Part shown: one piece after another, positions 53,357-62,091 of the stretch
How the letters are laid out: every line of letters begins with the position of its first letter
How positions within the stretch are numbered: the first letter of the stretch is position 1
Assembly (NCBI GenBank): GCA_014338005.1
Contig: QUBZ01000005.1
Span: 17,301 to 81,300, forward strand
Reading direction: 5' to 3'
Source of the DNA: Chloroflexota bacterium
GTDB taxonomy: Bacteria > Chloroflexota > Anaerolineae > Aggregatilineales > Phototrophicaceae
DNA length: 64,000 nucleotides
Notes under the pieces: generated by a model
Database searches by the model: none
What the model saw: the letters and a program-made list of their open reading frames with translations, nothing else
Told to the model about the DNA's origin: nothing
Made by a program: the position numbers and the translations under genes

Positions 53357-55162
53357 CTAATACGACATCACCGTGACTTGCAGCAGCGGCAGCAGGCCGT
53401 CCTCATCCACGCCGGGCGCGGTAATTCGCTGCTGATCCTGCCAGAAATAAACCGCCAGCGCGATGGTATAGGCCGTCCGCGCGGTGGGGAACGGCAGCGT
53501 CAGGGTGCGCTCCTCGATGTAAAACTCGCCCGGCTGCCAGCGGCTTGTTTCCGGGGGCGCTTCCGGGGGGTACACCGGCTGCGGGGCGCGGTCAACGCTG
53601 TCGGCCAGCCCGTCCCGCCAATGCAGCAGATACAGCCCCACGCTGTAATCCAGCGCCGGCGGCTCATCCACCGACCACCACATCCGCAGGTGGAGGTTTT
53701 CGGCCTCCCGCCGCACCAGCGGCCCCGTCCAGGGCAGACCGTTTTCCAGCACGTCCACGCCATGAAACCGCATCCCGTTGGCGAAAGGGATGCCCTCGGC
53801 CTCCGGCGGCGCTTCATACAGGCGGAACAGGCAGCCGGGCGGCCCGACGAACTGCCGGCTGATACGCCCCCGCGCGACGGCCTGCTGCATCTGCGCGTCC
53901 TGCGTGCCGTCGAAGATGACGTGCCAGACGCGGCGGTAGCCGGTCGGGTCGGCCACGAAGGTCAGGCCGTTGGGGAAGTATACGCGCGTGTAGTAGTCCC
54001 ACTCTTCCGGGCGGCCACACCGGTTGCCGGGGTCGGCCAGCAGGACATCGCCGGGCAGCAGGTTGGCTTGCAGCCACTGGAAATTGCGGTTGAGTTCGGA
54101 CAGATTGGAGAAGATGCTGTATTCCTTGAACGGCACAGGGACGAACAGCATCCCAAGCAGGGTGATCGTCGCAGCGGCAGCCGCCGGACGCGGCAGATGA
54201 GCCAGGCCGCAGCCGGCCAGTAGCGCCAGGCCGGGCATCACCCACCAGGCATACCGCGCCGAAAAGAAGCCCAGCAGGGGATTGGTGAGATACAGCAGCA
54301 GGGGGATGCCAAACGCCCAGACCAGCGGCGCCAGCGTGACCGGGCGGCGGGCGCGGCGGTAGATCAGCAGCCCGGCAGCGGCGGCCAGCAGCAGCATCCA
54401 GACCGGGAAGGCATAACCGGCCCAGTTCCAAAACAGCTCGTAAAGCGCCTGGGGCAGGGGTGGCGGGCTGAGCTGCGTGGTGGCGGCGGTGCGGGTGATC
54501 GCCACCTGCGCTTTGGCCGCGATTTCCGGCAGCGCCAGCAGAGCGGCGGTTAACCCTGGCAGCCACCAGCGCCAGACGGCGCGCCGGTAAACCAGCAGGG
54601 TATACAGCCCCAGCATCGCCAGCGCGCCGGCGGCGGTCAGCGAGGTGTAAAACAGGGCTGCCAGGCTGAGGCCGAGCAGCAGCCCGCGCCAGAGGCCGGG
54701 ACGGTCGAAGTAGCGTAAGGTCAGCCAGAAGGCCGGCGGCAGCAAAGCGAGCGCCAGGGCATAACCGCGCACTTCGAGGCTGATGAGCGCGGCATACCCT
54801 AGCCCGGCGTAGGCCAGGGCGGACAGCGCGGCAGCCTGATGGCCGCCGAGACGCCGCGCCGCGCGGTATAAAAAAGCGACTCCGAGCAGGAACATCAGCA
54901 CAGACGAAAACCGCAGGATGATGGGGTGCATCCCGGCCAGGCCGCGCCACGTGCCGAGCGCCAGGTAATACAGGGGCGGCCAGTCGTAGGGCGTCCAGCG
55001 GATGATCTGGGCGGGGCTGCCGAGGGTCTGCCAGACCGACCAGATTTCGTCCTGGTTCATCTGCGGCTCGTGCAGGCGTGGGATGCGGCTGGCGGCGATC
55101 AGCAGCAGCAGGGCGGCCAGCAGAATCGCCAGGGCGCGCGGTCGGTTGGGCAGGGGCAGCAT
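53357..55162 (-). CDS. GT-C family membrane glycosyltransferase (PMT/ArnT-like)
   Basis: 601 residues. After a first segment the outer loop reads HEPQMNQDEIWSVWQ, with an Asp-Glu pair typical of the GT39/83 superfamily, and TPYDWPPLYYLALGTW. About ten segments fill residues 8-350; the last ~230 residues form a large outer domain with strands. Substrates are unknown: probably a polyprenyl-phosphate sugar donor. Third GT-C-like protein in the window. GGAGA is found about 12 bases before the ATG. Confidence 0.82.
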   Translation of the reverse strand: MLPLPNRPRALAILLAALLLLIAASRIPRLHEPQMNQDEIWSVWQTLGSPAQIIRWTPYDWPPLYYLALGTWRGLAGMHPIILRFSSVLMFLLGVAFLYRAARRLGGHQAAALSALAYAGLGYAALISLEVRGYALALALLPPAFWLTLRYFDRPGLWRGLLLGLSLAALFYTSLTAAGALAMLGLYTLLVYRRAVWRWWLPGLTAALLALPEIAAKAQVAITRTAATTQLSPPPLPQALYELFWNWAGYAFPVWMLLLAAAAGLLIYRRARRPVTLAPLVWAFGIPLLLYLTNPLLGFFSARYAWWVMPGLALLAGCGLAHLPRPAAAAATITLLGMLFVPVPFKEYSIFSNLSELNRNFQWLQANLLPGDVLLADPGNRCGRPEEWDYYTRVYFPNGLTFVADPTGYRRVWHVIFDGTQDAQMQQAVARGRISRQFVGPPGCLFRLYEAPPEAEGIPFANGMRFHGVDVLENGLPWTGPLVRREAENLHLRMWWSVDEPPALDYSVGLYLLHWRDGLADSVDRAPQPVYPPEAPPETSRWQPGEFYIEERTLTLPFPTARTAYTIALAVYFWQDQQRITAPGVDEDGLLPLLQVTVMSY

Positions 55163-55251
55163 GATGATGTGTGTCTCCGGGCAGCAAACGAGCTTTACCG
55201 GAGGTGGATTATACCCTAGTCTGGCGGGCGACGGCTGCGTATACTATTCAT

Positions 55252-55608
55252 GTATCCAGGTTGGCCGGACGGTCGCTCCCCTGTTTCGGCAGGGGGGAGG
55301 AAAGTCCGCTCTCCACAGGGCAGGGTGCTGGCTAACGGCCAGGCGGGGTAACCCGACGGAATAGTGCAGCAGAGAGGTAGATTGCCCCCATGTGGGGCGA
55401 GGGTGAAACGGCGGTGTAAGAGACCACCGGCGCGGGCAGCGATGTTCGCGGCCAGGCAAACCCCACCCGGAGCAAGGCCAAGCAGGCGCATTGGGGCGGC
55501 CCGTCCCGCAAAAAGCGCCGGGTAGGCTGCTAGAGCTTCAGGGCAACCTGAAGTCGAGAGAGATGGCCGTCCACGACAGAAAGCGGCTTATATGGCCGGC
55601 CTGGATAC
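55252..55608 (+). ncRNA. rnpB: RNase P RNA (bacterial class A)
   Basis: The catalytic RNA that matures tRNA 5' ends. The ends pair as P1 (GTATCCAGG... with ...CCTGGATAC). The conserved GAGGAAAGTCCG (P4 5' part region), the CAGGCAAACCCCACCCGGAGCAAG core, GGTAGGCTGCTAGAGC and the GTCCACGACAGAA 3' part are all present. 357 bases is a normal class A size. A terminator follows at once. A TATACT box lies at 55240-55245. Confidence 0.96.
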
Positions 55609-55617
55609 AATTAATAA

Positions 55618-55646
55618 CCCCGCCTGCAAGCGGGGCTGTTGTTTTT
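55618..55646 (+). terminator. terminator of rnpB
   Basis: CCCCGC and GCGGGG form a 6-bp stem around CTGCAA, followed by CTGTTGTTTTT. It begins nine bases after the RNA's 3' end and touches the stop of the convergent apbE. Confidence 0.85.
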
Positions 55647-56433
55647 ATCGGGTTATTCGTCCGGCCTGGCCGGCAAATTCCGGCGTGTTCAGCCTGCCGG
55701 ACACGTATTCGTGGAAGTGTGTTGTCATGGTTGCCCGGCCAGAACGGTCAATCATGTACGCCTCGAACCCTGGCAGCGATTCGATGAAATAGATGCCGTC
55801 GCGCCCCATCGCAAAAGCCGCCGTCGCAAAACGATCTGCTTCCAGTACATCAGGGCCGATCACCGAGATGCTGACAATCTCGTCCAGCGCCTCGCCGCCG
55901 CGCGGGTCGTAGATGTGCGTGCCGCGCATGTAACTGCCCGAAGTCGCAATGCCGCGATCAACCAGCGTCACCGTTTTGACGATCTGGCCGAGATCAAACG
56001 GATTGCAGATGCCGACTCGCCATGCCTGCCCCTGCGCGTTGTGGCCGTAAACCTGCACGTCGCCGCCGGCATCCACATAAAAATTCTGAAACCCCTGCTC
56101 ATACAGCCGCGAGGCCGCTTCATCAATGGCCCAGCCTTTAACGATGCCGGAAGGGTTGAAAGTGCCGTTGTGCCAGACATCAAAATAACCGTTGGTTTCC
56201 TGCCGGGTCTGTTCCGCCAGTTCGAGGATGATCTGCATGTCGGCGCAGGCATCGGCCAGCGCCAGTTCGCCCCGGTTGACCCGCGAAACCTCGCTGGTTT
56301 CCTTGAACGGGCTGAAAGTCTGGTCAACATAGGCGAAGTAGGCATAAACCGCGTCGAACGCCCCGGCGTCTGCCGAGGCGTCCACAATTTCTACGGTGAT
56401 GGGCATCCCCATCAGCCAGCGAGTCTGTTTCAT
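55645..56433 (-). CDS. apbE: FAD:protein FMN transferase
   Basis: Attaches FMN covalently to Ser/Thr of target proteins outside the membrane, using FAD and Mg. 262 residues. Motifs: VDQTFSPFKETSEVSRVN, GIVKGWAIDEA, VDAGGDVQVYG, the flavin loop ATSGSYMRG and the metal site HIYDPRGG. No signal peptide is clear; many relatives are lipoproteins, so it may be exported another way or work inside. Its start overlaps the end of the FMN-binding gene, which carries a target motif, so the pair is enzyme and substrate. Confidence 0.93.
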   Translation of the reverse strand: MKQTRWLMGMPITVEIVDASADAGAFDAVYAYFAYVDQTFSPFKETSEVSRVNRGELALADACADMQIILELAEQTRQETNGYFDVWHNGTFNPSGIVKGWAIDEAASRLYEQGFQNFYVDAGGDVQVYGHNAQGQAWRVGICNPFDLGQIVKTVTLVDRGIATSGSYMRGTHIYDPRGGEALDEIVSISVIGPDVLEADRFATAAFAMGRDGIYFIESLPGFEAYMIDRSGRATMTTHFHEYVSGRLNTPEFAGQAGRITR

Positions 56434-57017
56434 AGGTCAATGCCGATGGCCGCATCGAGCAGCGCCGATTCGAGCGACCGGACAAAGGCGCGGCTGCTGT
56501 CGGTGGCGCGCGAGACAAAATCAACATCCGCGTCCTGCGCTTCAATCGCCTCGCTAATCAGCGTCGGCAGCGCGTTACGGGTGATGATGTCGGATTCGTA
56601 AGTGCTGCGCGGATAGTCGGCAATCAGAATATCCACCAGTTTACCGTCTTCGATCACAGCCACAACCTGCATTGTTCCCCAGCGCCCCGCGCTTACGGCA
56701 TCGCCGTAATACTGCCCATCGTAAAATTCCGCGCCTTCCACTTTTTTAGCGGCCTGCTTCGCCGAGGTGGTGTCCTGGGCGGGGGCGAGTTCGACTGCCG
56801 GCGGGTTGGTATCCATCCCTTCCAGGTGATTATGTCCCCTGCCGGGGCGACCGGGAAACCGTCCGCGCTGCTCGATGGGGGAGGCGATGGCGTCGGCGTT
56901 CAGCGTGGTGTCGCCGGTGAGCGCGCTGACCCCTGAATAACCTGCGGCTGCGCTGGCGATGAGGAGCGAGGCGCTGAGGGCGTTCCGTTTCCAGTTCTTG
57001 CGATTTGACGGTTTCAT
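56430..57017 (-). CDS. FMN-binding (flavinylated) membrane-anchored protein
   Basis: 195 residues. A hydrophobic N-terminus (about 13-30) anchors or exports it. Residues 95-195 form an FMN-binding domain (YDGQYYGDAV, WGTMQVVAVIEDGKLVDILIADYP). Its C-terminal motif VDFVSRATDSSRAF fits the ApbE target consensus D-x-x-S-G-A-T-x-S/T, with Arg for Gly; by analogy to NqrC the flavin would go on Ser174. Between lies a His/Gly/Pro-rich linker. It is translated with apbE. It should be the electron-accepting or relaying end of the operon's redox chain. Confidence 0.88.
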   Translation of the reverse strand: MKPSNRKNWKRNALSASLLIASAAAGYSGVSALTGDTTLNADAIASPIEQRGRFPGRPGRGHNHLEGMDTNPPAVELAPAQDTTSAKQAAKKVEGAEFYDGQYYGDAVSAGRWGTMQVVAVIEDGKLVDILIADYPRSTYESDIITRNALPTLISEAIEAQDADVDFVSRATDSSRAFVRSLESALLDAAIGIDL

Positions 57018-57045
57018 GTTTTTGTCTCCTGATGTGATGTTCGAT

Positions 57046-57690
57046 TCAGTTTATGGCGCGCGCATCGGCCCGTTTCGTGCGGTTAACCAGCCAACCGATA
57101 GGGCGGGCGATGACGATGACGACGACGGCAGTGGCGAGCAAAAACCACAGGTTATAGGCCACGCTGCCGAATTCATCCCAGCGAATGTCCAGGACTCCCT
57201 CGCTGCCTTCGCCCGGCGGCTGGTTAACTTCGCCGCCGGCCTCGCCCTTCAACCGGGCAGCAAGCTCGGCGACGGTGACGCGGCCACTGTTGACCACTGC
57301 CAGCAGGTTTTCGAGGCTTCTTCCCTCGGCGTTCATGGTGGCGGATACTTGTTCAACATCCACCCCGGCGGCGGCGAGTTCGGCGGTAAGTGTTTCCAGC
57401 GTCATCGCATCTGTTGGCGCGGTTCGTGCGGCGGTATCCTGCACGACGGTCGTTTCGTCGTCGTTTTCGTCTGCGTCCCTCTGGGCAGCTTCCGGCGGCG
57501 CGCCGCGTTCTTCGCCGACCATCGCAAAGCCGCCGTCTTCCGCCGACATGCTGAGGAGCATGGTAGTGCTTTGCAGCGGGCTGACTAAATCGCCCTGCGA
57601 CCACAACACCGCTCCGCCGATGATGACAACCGCCAGCAGGATGAAAAACCCCCGAACGCTGATATGCTGTCTTCTGACCGGGTGTGCCAT
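57046..57690 (-). CDS. two-segment membrane protein of the redox operon
   Basis: 214 residues, with membrane segments at about 14-30 and 178-202 and a ~145-residue acidic, Ala/Thr-rich region between, probably outside. The middle includes TLETLTAELAAAGVDVEQVSATMNAEGRSLENLLAVV, a helix-rich stretch. There are no Cys or haem motifs. Strong AAGGAGG before the ATG. It lies between the DUF4405-like and FMN-binding genes (12 and 28 bases away), so it may hold the complex together. No family recognised. Confidence 0.75.
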   Translation of the reverse strand: MAHPVRRQHISVRGFFILLAVVIIGGAVLWSQGDLVSPLQSTTMLLSMSAEDGGFAMVGEERGAPPEAAQRDADENDDETTVVQDTAARTAPTDAMTLETLTAELAAAGVDVEQVSATMNAEGRSLENLLAVVNSGRVTVAELAARLKGEAGGEVNQPPGEGSEGVLDIRWDEFGSVAYNLWFLLATAVVVIVIARPIGWLVNRTKRADARAIN

Positions 57691-57702
57691 GCTGTATCCT
57701 CC

Positions 57703-58248
57703 TTAACCCTGATGCGGCTGCTCACGACGCCCAGGCAGCCAGCCAAGCAGATAACGCGCGCCGTTGACCTTGATCCATTTCCAATGCACCGCCACGTGCA
57801 GGGCGACGATAATCAGCGCCAGTTCCGAACCGACCATGTGCAGAGTTTGCAGCGTTCGCCGGAAATCCTCACCCAGCGAAAGGTTCAGCCCCAGCGTGCG
57901 CGAGATGAGAATGCCGCTGATGGTCACGAAAGCCATGTCGGCAAACAGCAGGATGTTGAGGACATAGTTAAACCGGGACTCGTGCAGCAGCTTCCTGAAA
58001 AATGTCCGCGTGATGTTGACGATCCAATCCCAGTGAAGAACAATATGCACGATGAAGGCGGCGGCGAACAGCAGGCCAAGCAGCTCGTGCAGCGCCAGCC
58101 CGGTGAAATGCTTCTCCATTTCGATGACGAATACTGCCGTCAGCAGCAGGTCGAGAAAGACATTCAGTTTGACCCGGTTGAGTCTGCGCCTGCCGATCGT
58201 GCGTTCTGGCACGACCGCCTGCTTCGGAACGAATTGGGTAGCTGTCAT
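57703..58248 (-). CDS. DUF4405-like haem-b membrane protein
   Basis: 181 residues with four membrane segments. Histidines lie in helix-like spacing: His54, His68 and His72 (LHELLG...VHIVLHW), and His137, His151 and His155 (LHMVG...LHVAVHW), which could bind two b-type haems as in cytochrome b561 or ferric-reductase-type proteins. The repeat of the H-x3-H-W motif (HIVLHW, HVAVHW) suggests an old duplication. It is the first gene of the operon, with AGGAG before the ATG. It would carry electrons across the membrane to the flavoprotein. Confidence 0.82.
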   Translation of the reverse strand: MTATQFVPKQAVVPERTIGRRRLNRVKLNVFLDLLLTAVFVIEMEKHFTGLALHELLGLLFAAAFIVHIVLHWDWIVNITRTFFRKLLHESRFNYVLNILLFADMAFVTISGILISRTLGLNLSLGEDFRRTLQTLHMVGSELALIIVALHVAVHWKWIKVNGARYLLGWLPGRREQPHQG

Positions 58249-58320
58249 GTGCTGGCTCCTGTGTTAATGTGTGAACACGTTTCCCACTTTAGCCGGATTA
58301 CCGCGCGTTATGGTTATGCC

Positions 58321-58393
58321 AACCTCAAATAACCCTAAATCGGATTTAAGGTTGGCGGCGGGGTTCGTAGGAACCTCAAATATCCTTAAATCG
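58321..58393. promoter_or_regulatory. direct repeats, likely response-regulator binding sites
   Basis: Two 22-base direct repeats (58321-58342 and 58372-58393) match at 20 of 22 positions; both begin AACCTCAAATA and end TAAATCG. They are 51 bases apart (start to start). A related inverted box, GGATTTAAGG, is at 58342-58351. They lie between the redox operon and the OmpR-type regulator. Direct repeats of this kind are the usual OmpR/PhoB target. Confidence 0.7.
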
Positions 58394-58406
58394 CCTCCCC
58401 AATGGA

Positions 58407-58436
58407 TTGATTGGGCAGGCCAGGTAGTGCAATAAT
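58407..58436 (+). promoter_or_regulatory. promoter of the two-component system
   Basis: TTGATT and AATAAT are 18 bases apart, with TGC just before the -10 box (extended -10). The ATG of the regulator is 48 bases further on. The nearest direct repeat ends 14 bases upstream of the -35 box, so the regulator may act on its own gene. Confidence 0.6.
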
Positions 58437-58483
58437 GATGGAAAACTGCGCGTGGCAAAGCGGCGTTTTCAGGAAGTGAAACC

Positions 58484-59182
58484 ATGCCCCGGATCGTAAT
58501 AATCGAAGATGACCGGCTTATTTCGGAACCTGTCGCCCGCGCGCTGCGCGGCGCAAGCTACGAAACCAGCATCGCCAACAACGGCAGAGCCGGCTTAGAG
58601 ATGGTTTTGAACCAGAAGCCCGATTTAGTGATCCTTGACATCATGCTGCCGGAAATGGATGGGTGGGAGGTGTGCAAGGCGATCCGCGAATCGAGTCTCG
58701 TGCCGATCCTGATGCTGACCGCCTTAAATGAAGAAATTGACCGGGTATTGGGCCTGGAACTGGGCGCGGATGATTATCTGTCAAAACCGTTCAGCACGCG
58801 AGAACTCATCGCGCGGATCAAAGCGACGCTGCGCCGGGTCGAATTTGACCGGGCAGGGCTGACCAAAGATCAGGCGATCACCGTTGGCGAAATTCGGATT
58901 GACATCGGGCAGCGGTGCGTGTTCAAAAACGGGCAGAAGCTCGATCTCCGTTATAAGGAATTTGAATTGTTAAGCCTGCTGGTCGCGCATCTGGGCGAGG
59001 TCGTGACGCGCGCCGAGATTTTCGACAAGGTTTGGGGGACGGATTGGCTGGGCGATATGCGGACGCTGGACGTGCATATTCGCTGGCTGCGGGAAAAGCT
59101 GGAAGATGACCCCAGCGACCCCCAGTATATTCAAACGGTGCGTGGGGTGGGCTATCGTTTTGCGTCGGTCGGCCGGCCATGA
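58484..59182 (+). CDS. OmpR/PhoB-family response regulator
   Basis: 232 residues. Receiver domain with Asp9-Asp10, phospho-acceptor Asp52 (LVILDIMLPEMDGW) and Lys101 (DDYLSKPFS). The C-terminal winged helix has LDLRYKEFELLSLLVAHLGEVVTRAEIFDKVWG and RTLDVHIRWLREKL, the standard OmpR DNA-binding part. It overlaps the kinase gene by four bases. It probably binds the direct repeats at 58321-58393 to control itself and the redox operon. Confidence 0.95.
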   Translation: MPRIVIIEDDRLISEPVARALRGASYETSIANNGRAGLEMVLNQKPDLVILDIMLPEMDGWEVCKAIRESSLVPILMLTALNEEIDRVLGLELGADDYLSKPFSTRELIARIKATLRRVEFDRAGLTKDQAITVGEIRIDIGQRCVFKNGQKLDLRYKEFELLSLLVAHLGEVVTRAEIFDKVWGTDWLGDMRTLDVHIRWLREKLEDDPSDPQYIQTVRGVGYRFASVGRP

Positions 59183-60660
59183 AGCGCGCCCCTCTGCTGC
59201 GTATCATAGTAACCCGCCTGCATCACACCAGCATCCGCACGCGCCTGCTGCTTGCCTATGCGGGGCTGCTGCTGGTCGGCTTTGCGGCGCTGACGCTGGT
59301 GGCCGGCAGCCAGATCGCGCTGGCTGCGCGGGCCGATTACGAGCAGCGGCTGTTGAATGAAGTGCAGTTCGTCCGACAGGGGTTAAGCGCCCTGATCGCC
59401 GCCGGTCAAAGGGAGTTTGAACCCTCTGAATCAATGCTGGAGCTGATTGCCGAGTACGAGACTCATCTGAACGGGACGATTTATCTCTACGGCATGGACG
59501 ACCATGAAAACCTGCTGCTGCCCCGCAGCAGTTTTCGTGATGCGCCGGAGATCGAAGCCGCGATTCGGGGCGGCCTGGTCGTTGTGGAACGCAAGGATGA
59601 GCAGGGGCGTCCGGCGCTGTTCACGGCGGCGCTTTTGGGAAACCTGATTCGCGGCGGTTTTACCGGCTTGGTCGTGCAGGTGAGCGTTCCGCTGGACAAC
59701 CTGCAAGCCCTGATCTTGCAGCGATGGCTGCTCCTGCTGCTGGTTTTCGCGGGCATTTTCGGCGTGACGGTGGCCGCCGCGCTCTGGGTAGCCCGCTCGA
59801 TCATCCGACCGCTGTACCGCCTGCGCGACTCGGCGGTGCGGCTGTCCCAGGGCGACCTGGCCTACCGTGTGACGGGCATCGGCGATGATGAGATCGGCGC
59901 GGTGGGGAAAGCCTTCAACGAGATGGCCGCGCAGGTACAGGGGATGCTGGAAGAACAGCGCGCGTTTGCCAGCAACACCTCGCACGAACTCCGCACGCCT
60001 TTGACGACCATTCGCCTGAGATCGGAGGCGCTGCGTTATGATGATACGCTCGACCAGGAGACGAACGCGCAGTATATTGTTGAAATTGATGAAGAGGTCA
60101 AACGCCTGAGCGCCCTGGTCGAGGATTTAACGCTGCTGTCGCGCTTTGATGCCGGGCGCGCCGAACTGGGGCAGAGCGAGATTGATATGGTGCGGCTTGC
60201 CGTCAGCCTCATACAACAGCACCAGGCTCATGCCGACGCGCACGGGCTGGCGCTGACGCTGGCCGCGCCGGATACGATCATCCCCATTCATGGAAGCCTG
60301 AATCACCTGCTGATCGTTTTCCGCAATCTGCTGGAGAATGCCATCAAATACACGCCGCGCGGTGGGCAGGTCACATGGACGATAAAGGCGGAAGCGGGTG
60401 GGGTATGCAGCGTCATCCAGGATACCGGCCTGGGGATCGCCCCGGCGAACATGGAGCATGTATTCGAGCGGTTTTTCCGTGCTGACAAAGCGCGCGCCCG
60501 CGATGTTCCCGGCACAGGGCTGGGTCTGTCGCTGGTGAAATCCATTGTTGATGCTTATGGCGGTTCGGTCAAGATCGAGAGTCCTGGCCTGCATCAGGGG
60601 ACGACGGCGACGGTGTTTTTGCCTTACCGACCTGCACCCCCGGCGGGCCAGCCGCATTGA
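59179..60660 (+). CDS. HAMP-domain sensor histidine kinase
   Basis: 493 residues. A membrane segment (about 22-47), an outer sensing domain of about 130 residues (48-175), a second segment (about 178-202), then a HAMP domain (RSIIRPLYRLRDSAVRLSQGD). HisKA has SHELRTPLTTI with His269; the ATPase has NLLENAIKYTPRGG, DTGLGIAP, and GTGLGLSLVKSIVDAYGG. The outer domain has no Cys or His cluster, so the signal is not obvious. Coupled with the regulator. Confidence 0.95.
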   Translation: MKRAPLLRIIVTRLHHTSIRTRLLLAYAGLLLVGFAALTLVAGSQIALAARADYEQRLLNEVQFVRQGLSALIAAGQREFEPSESMLELIAEYETHLNGTIYLYGMDDHENLLLPRSSFRDAPEIEAAIRGGLVVVERKDEQGRPALFTAALLGNLIRGGFTGLVVQVSVPLDNLQALILQRWLLLLLVFAGIFGVTVAAALWVARSIIRPLYRLRDSAVRLSQGDLAYRVTGIGDDEIGAVGKAFNEMAAQVQGMLEEQRAFASNTSHELRTPLTTIRLRSEALRYDDTLDQETNAQYIVEIDEEVKRLSALVEDLTLLSRFDAGRAELGQSEIDMVRLAVSLIQQHQAHADAHGLALTLAAPDTIIPIHGSLNHLLIVFRNLLENAIKYTPRGGQVTWTIKAEAGGVCSVIQDTGLGIAPANMEHVFERFFRADKARARDVPGTGLGLSLVKSIVDAYGGSVKIESPGLHQGTTATVFLPYRPAPPAGQPH

Positions 60661-60760
60661 TCGGCGGTCGTGATGTCGTTTGCTCCCCGCAGCTTGCGCC
60701 GCCGGTTGTGACAATCAGCACGGAATTTACCTGACGATCTCCCTGAAATTGCCGGTAATT

Positions 60761-60789
60761 TTACAGCAAACAGCAAACCTGATTACAAT
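60761..60789 (+). promoter_or_regulatory. promoter of the aminotransferase-pckA operon
   Basis: TTACAG and TACAAT are 17 bases apart; the ATG follows about 84 bases after the -10 box, after CAGGAGGGG. The rest of the 213-base gap shows no gene. Confidence 0.45.
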
Positions 60790-60873
60790 TTTTTTAATCA
60801 GCGCGCCTTTAAAAACGCCCGAACAGATGCCGTTTTCGAAAAATAGGATTTATCAGGAGGGGCTAATCCAGCC

Positions 60874-62091
60874 ATGAGCATCAGCCATTTAGCCAGGTCT
60901 ATTGCAGAATCGGCCACCCTTAAACTCAACGAGCAGGCTAAACTGCTGGCCGACCAGGGGCAGCCGGTTATTCACTTGGGCGGTGGGGAGCCGAAAAATA
61001 AAGTTCCCATTACCGCTGTCCTCAGCTCCGCCGCCAAACTGACCGCCGGCGACGTAAAATACGTCCCCACCGATGGAACTCCTTCGCTCAAAAAGGCCGT
61101 CATTCGTTATACCGAGGAGAACTATGGCTGGCTGGTCGCGCCGGAGAATGTCATCGTTTCGTCCGGGGCGAAACAGTCGTTGTTCAACGTGCTGGTTTCG
61201 ATCCTTGACCCTCAGGACGAGGTGATCGTCCTCGCGCCGTATTGGGTGAGCTACCCGGAGATGGTCAAGATGGTGTATGGCCGCCCGGTCATCGTCAGGC
61301 CGGAGGACGGCACGTTCCAGCCGCGCCTGGAGGATGTCGAACGCGCCGTCAGCAGCTATACCAAAGCCATCATCGTCAACAGCCCCAACAACCCTTCGGG
61401 GGCCGTTTATTCCGAGGACTTCATTGCCGGGCTGGTAGACCTGTGCGAGCGCCGGGACATCTACCTGATTATGGATGACATTTACCATAAGCTGGTGTTT
61501 GATGGCATACGCCCGGTTTCGGCCTACCGTTATACCGACAAAACTATCGAGACAACCAAAATCATCGTCGTCAACGGCGTTTCCAAGCTCTACGGCATGA
61601 CCGGCTTTCGCATCGGCTGGGCGGTCGCCAACCGGGCGCTGGTGGAGGTGATGAAAAACGTTCAGGCGCAGACCACCTCCTGCCCGGCTAACCTGTCTAT
61701 GGCGGCGGCGGAGGGTGCGCTGACCGGCGTGCAGAGTACGGTCGAGAGCCTGCGCCTGGGCATCCAGAACAACCGCGACGTGATGATGACCGAACTGCGT
61801 ACCTTCCCCGGTGTGAAAGTGACCAAACCGTGCGGTACGTTCTACTGCCTGCCGGATTTCCGCGCTTTTAGCAGCAGTTCGGAGGAACTGGCCGCCTTCC
61901 TGTTAAAAAAGGCGCTGGTTGTAACCGTGCCGGGCAAGGAATTCGGCGCGGAAGGCCACTTGCGATTAAGCTACTGCGGCGCGGTGAAGGACATCACCGA
62001 AGGCATCAAACGTATCCGCTGGGCGCTGGACCCGGAAGCCCCGAACGAAATTTATATTGGCGACCGTCGCATGGTGAGAGACTGGTTATGA
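60874..62091 (+). CDS. class I aminotransferase (aspartate aminotransferase type)
   Basis: 405 residues, fold type I PLP enzyme. HLGGGEPKNKVP and YVPTDGTPSLKKAV at the N-terminus, NSPNNPSGAVY, DDIYHKLVF, and the PLP lysine Lys238 in GVSKLYGMTGFRIGW; LRLSYCG near the C-terminus holds the substrate-carboxylate Arg. The aspartate/2-oxoglutarate reaction is likely, because it overlaps pckA (four bases): it would supply oxaloacetate for PckA. CAGGAGGGG precedes the ATG. Confidence 0.9.
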   Translation: MSISHLARSIAESATLKLNEQAKLLADQGQPVIHLGGGEPKNKVPITAVLSSAAKLTAGDVKYVPTDGTPSLKKAVIRYTEENYGWLVAPENVIVSSGAKQSLFNVLVSILDPQDEVIVLAPYWVSYPEMVKMVYGRPVIVRPEDGTFQPRLEDVERAVSSYTKAIIVNSPNNPSGAVYSEDFIAGLVDLCERRDIYLIMDDIYHKLVFDGIRPVSAYRYTDKTIETTKIIVVNGVSKLYGMTGFRIGWAVANRALVEVMKNVQAQTTSCPANLSMAAAEGALTGVQSTVESLRLGIQNNRDVMMTELRTFPGVKVTKPCGTFYCLPDFRAFSSSSEELAAFLLKKALVVTVPGKEFGAEGHLRLSYCGAVKDITEGIKRIRWALDPEAPNEIYIGDRRMVRDWL

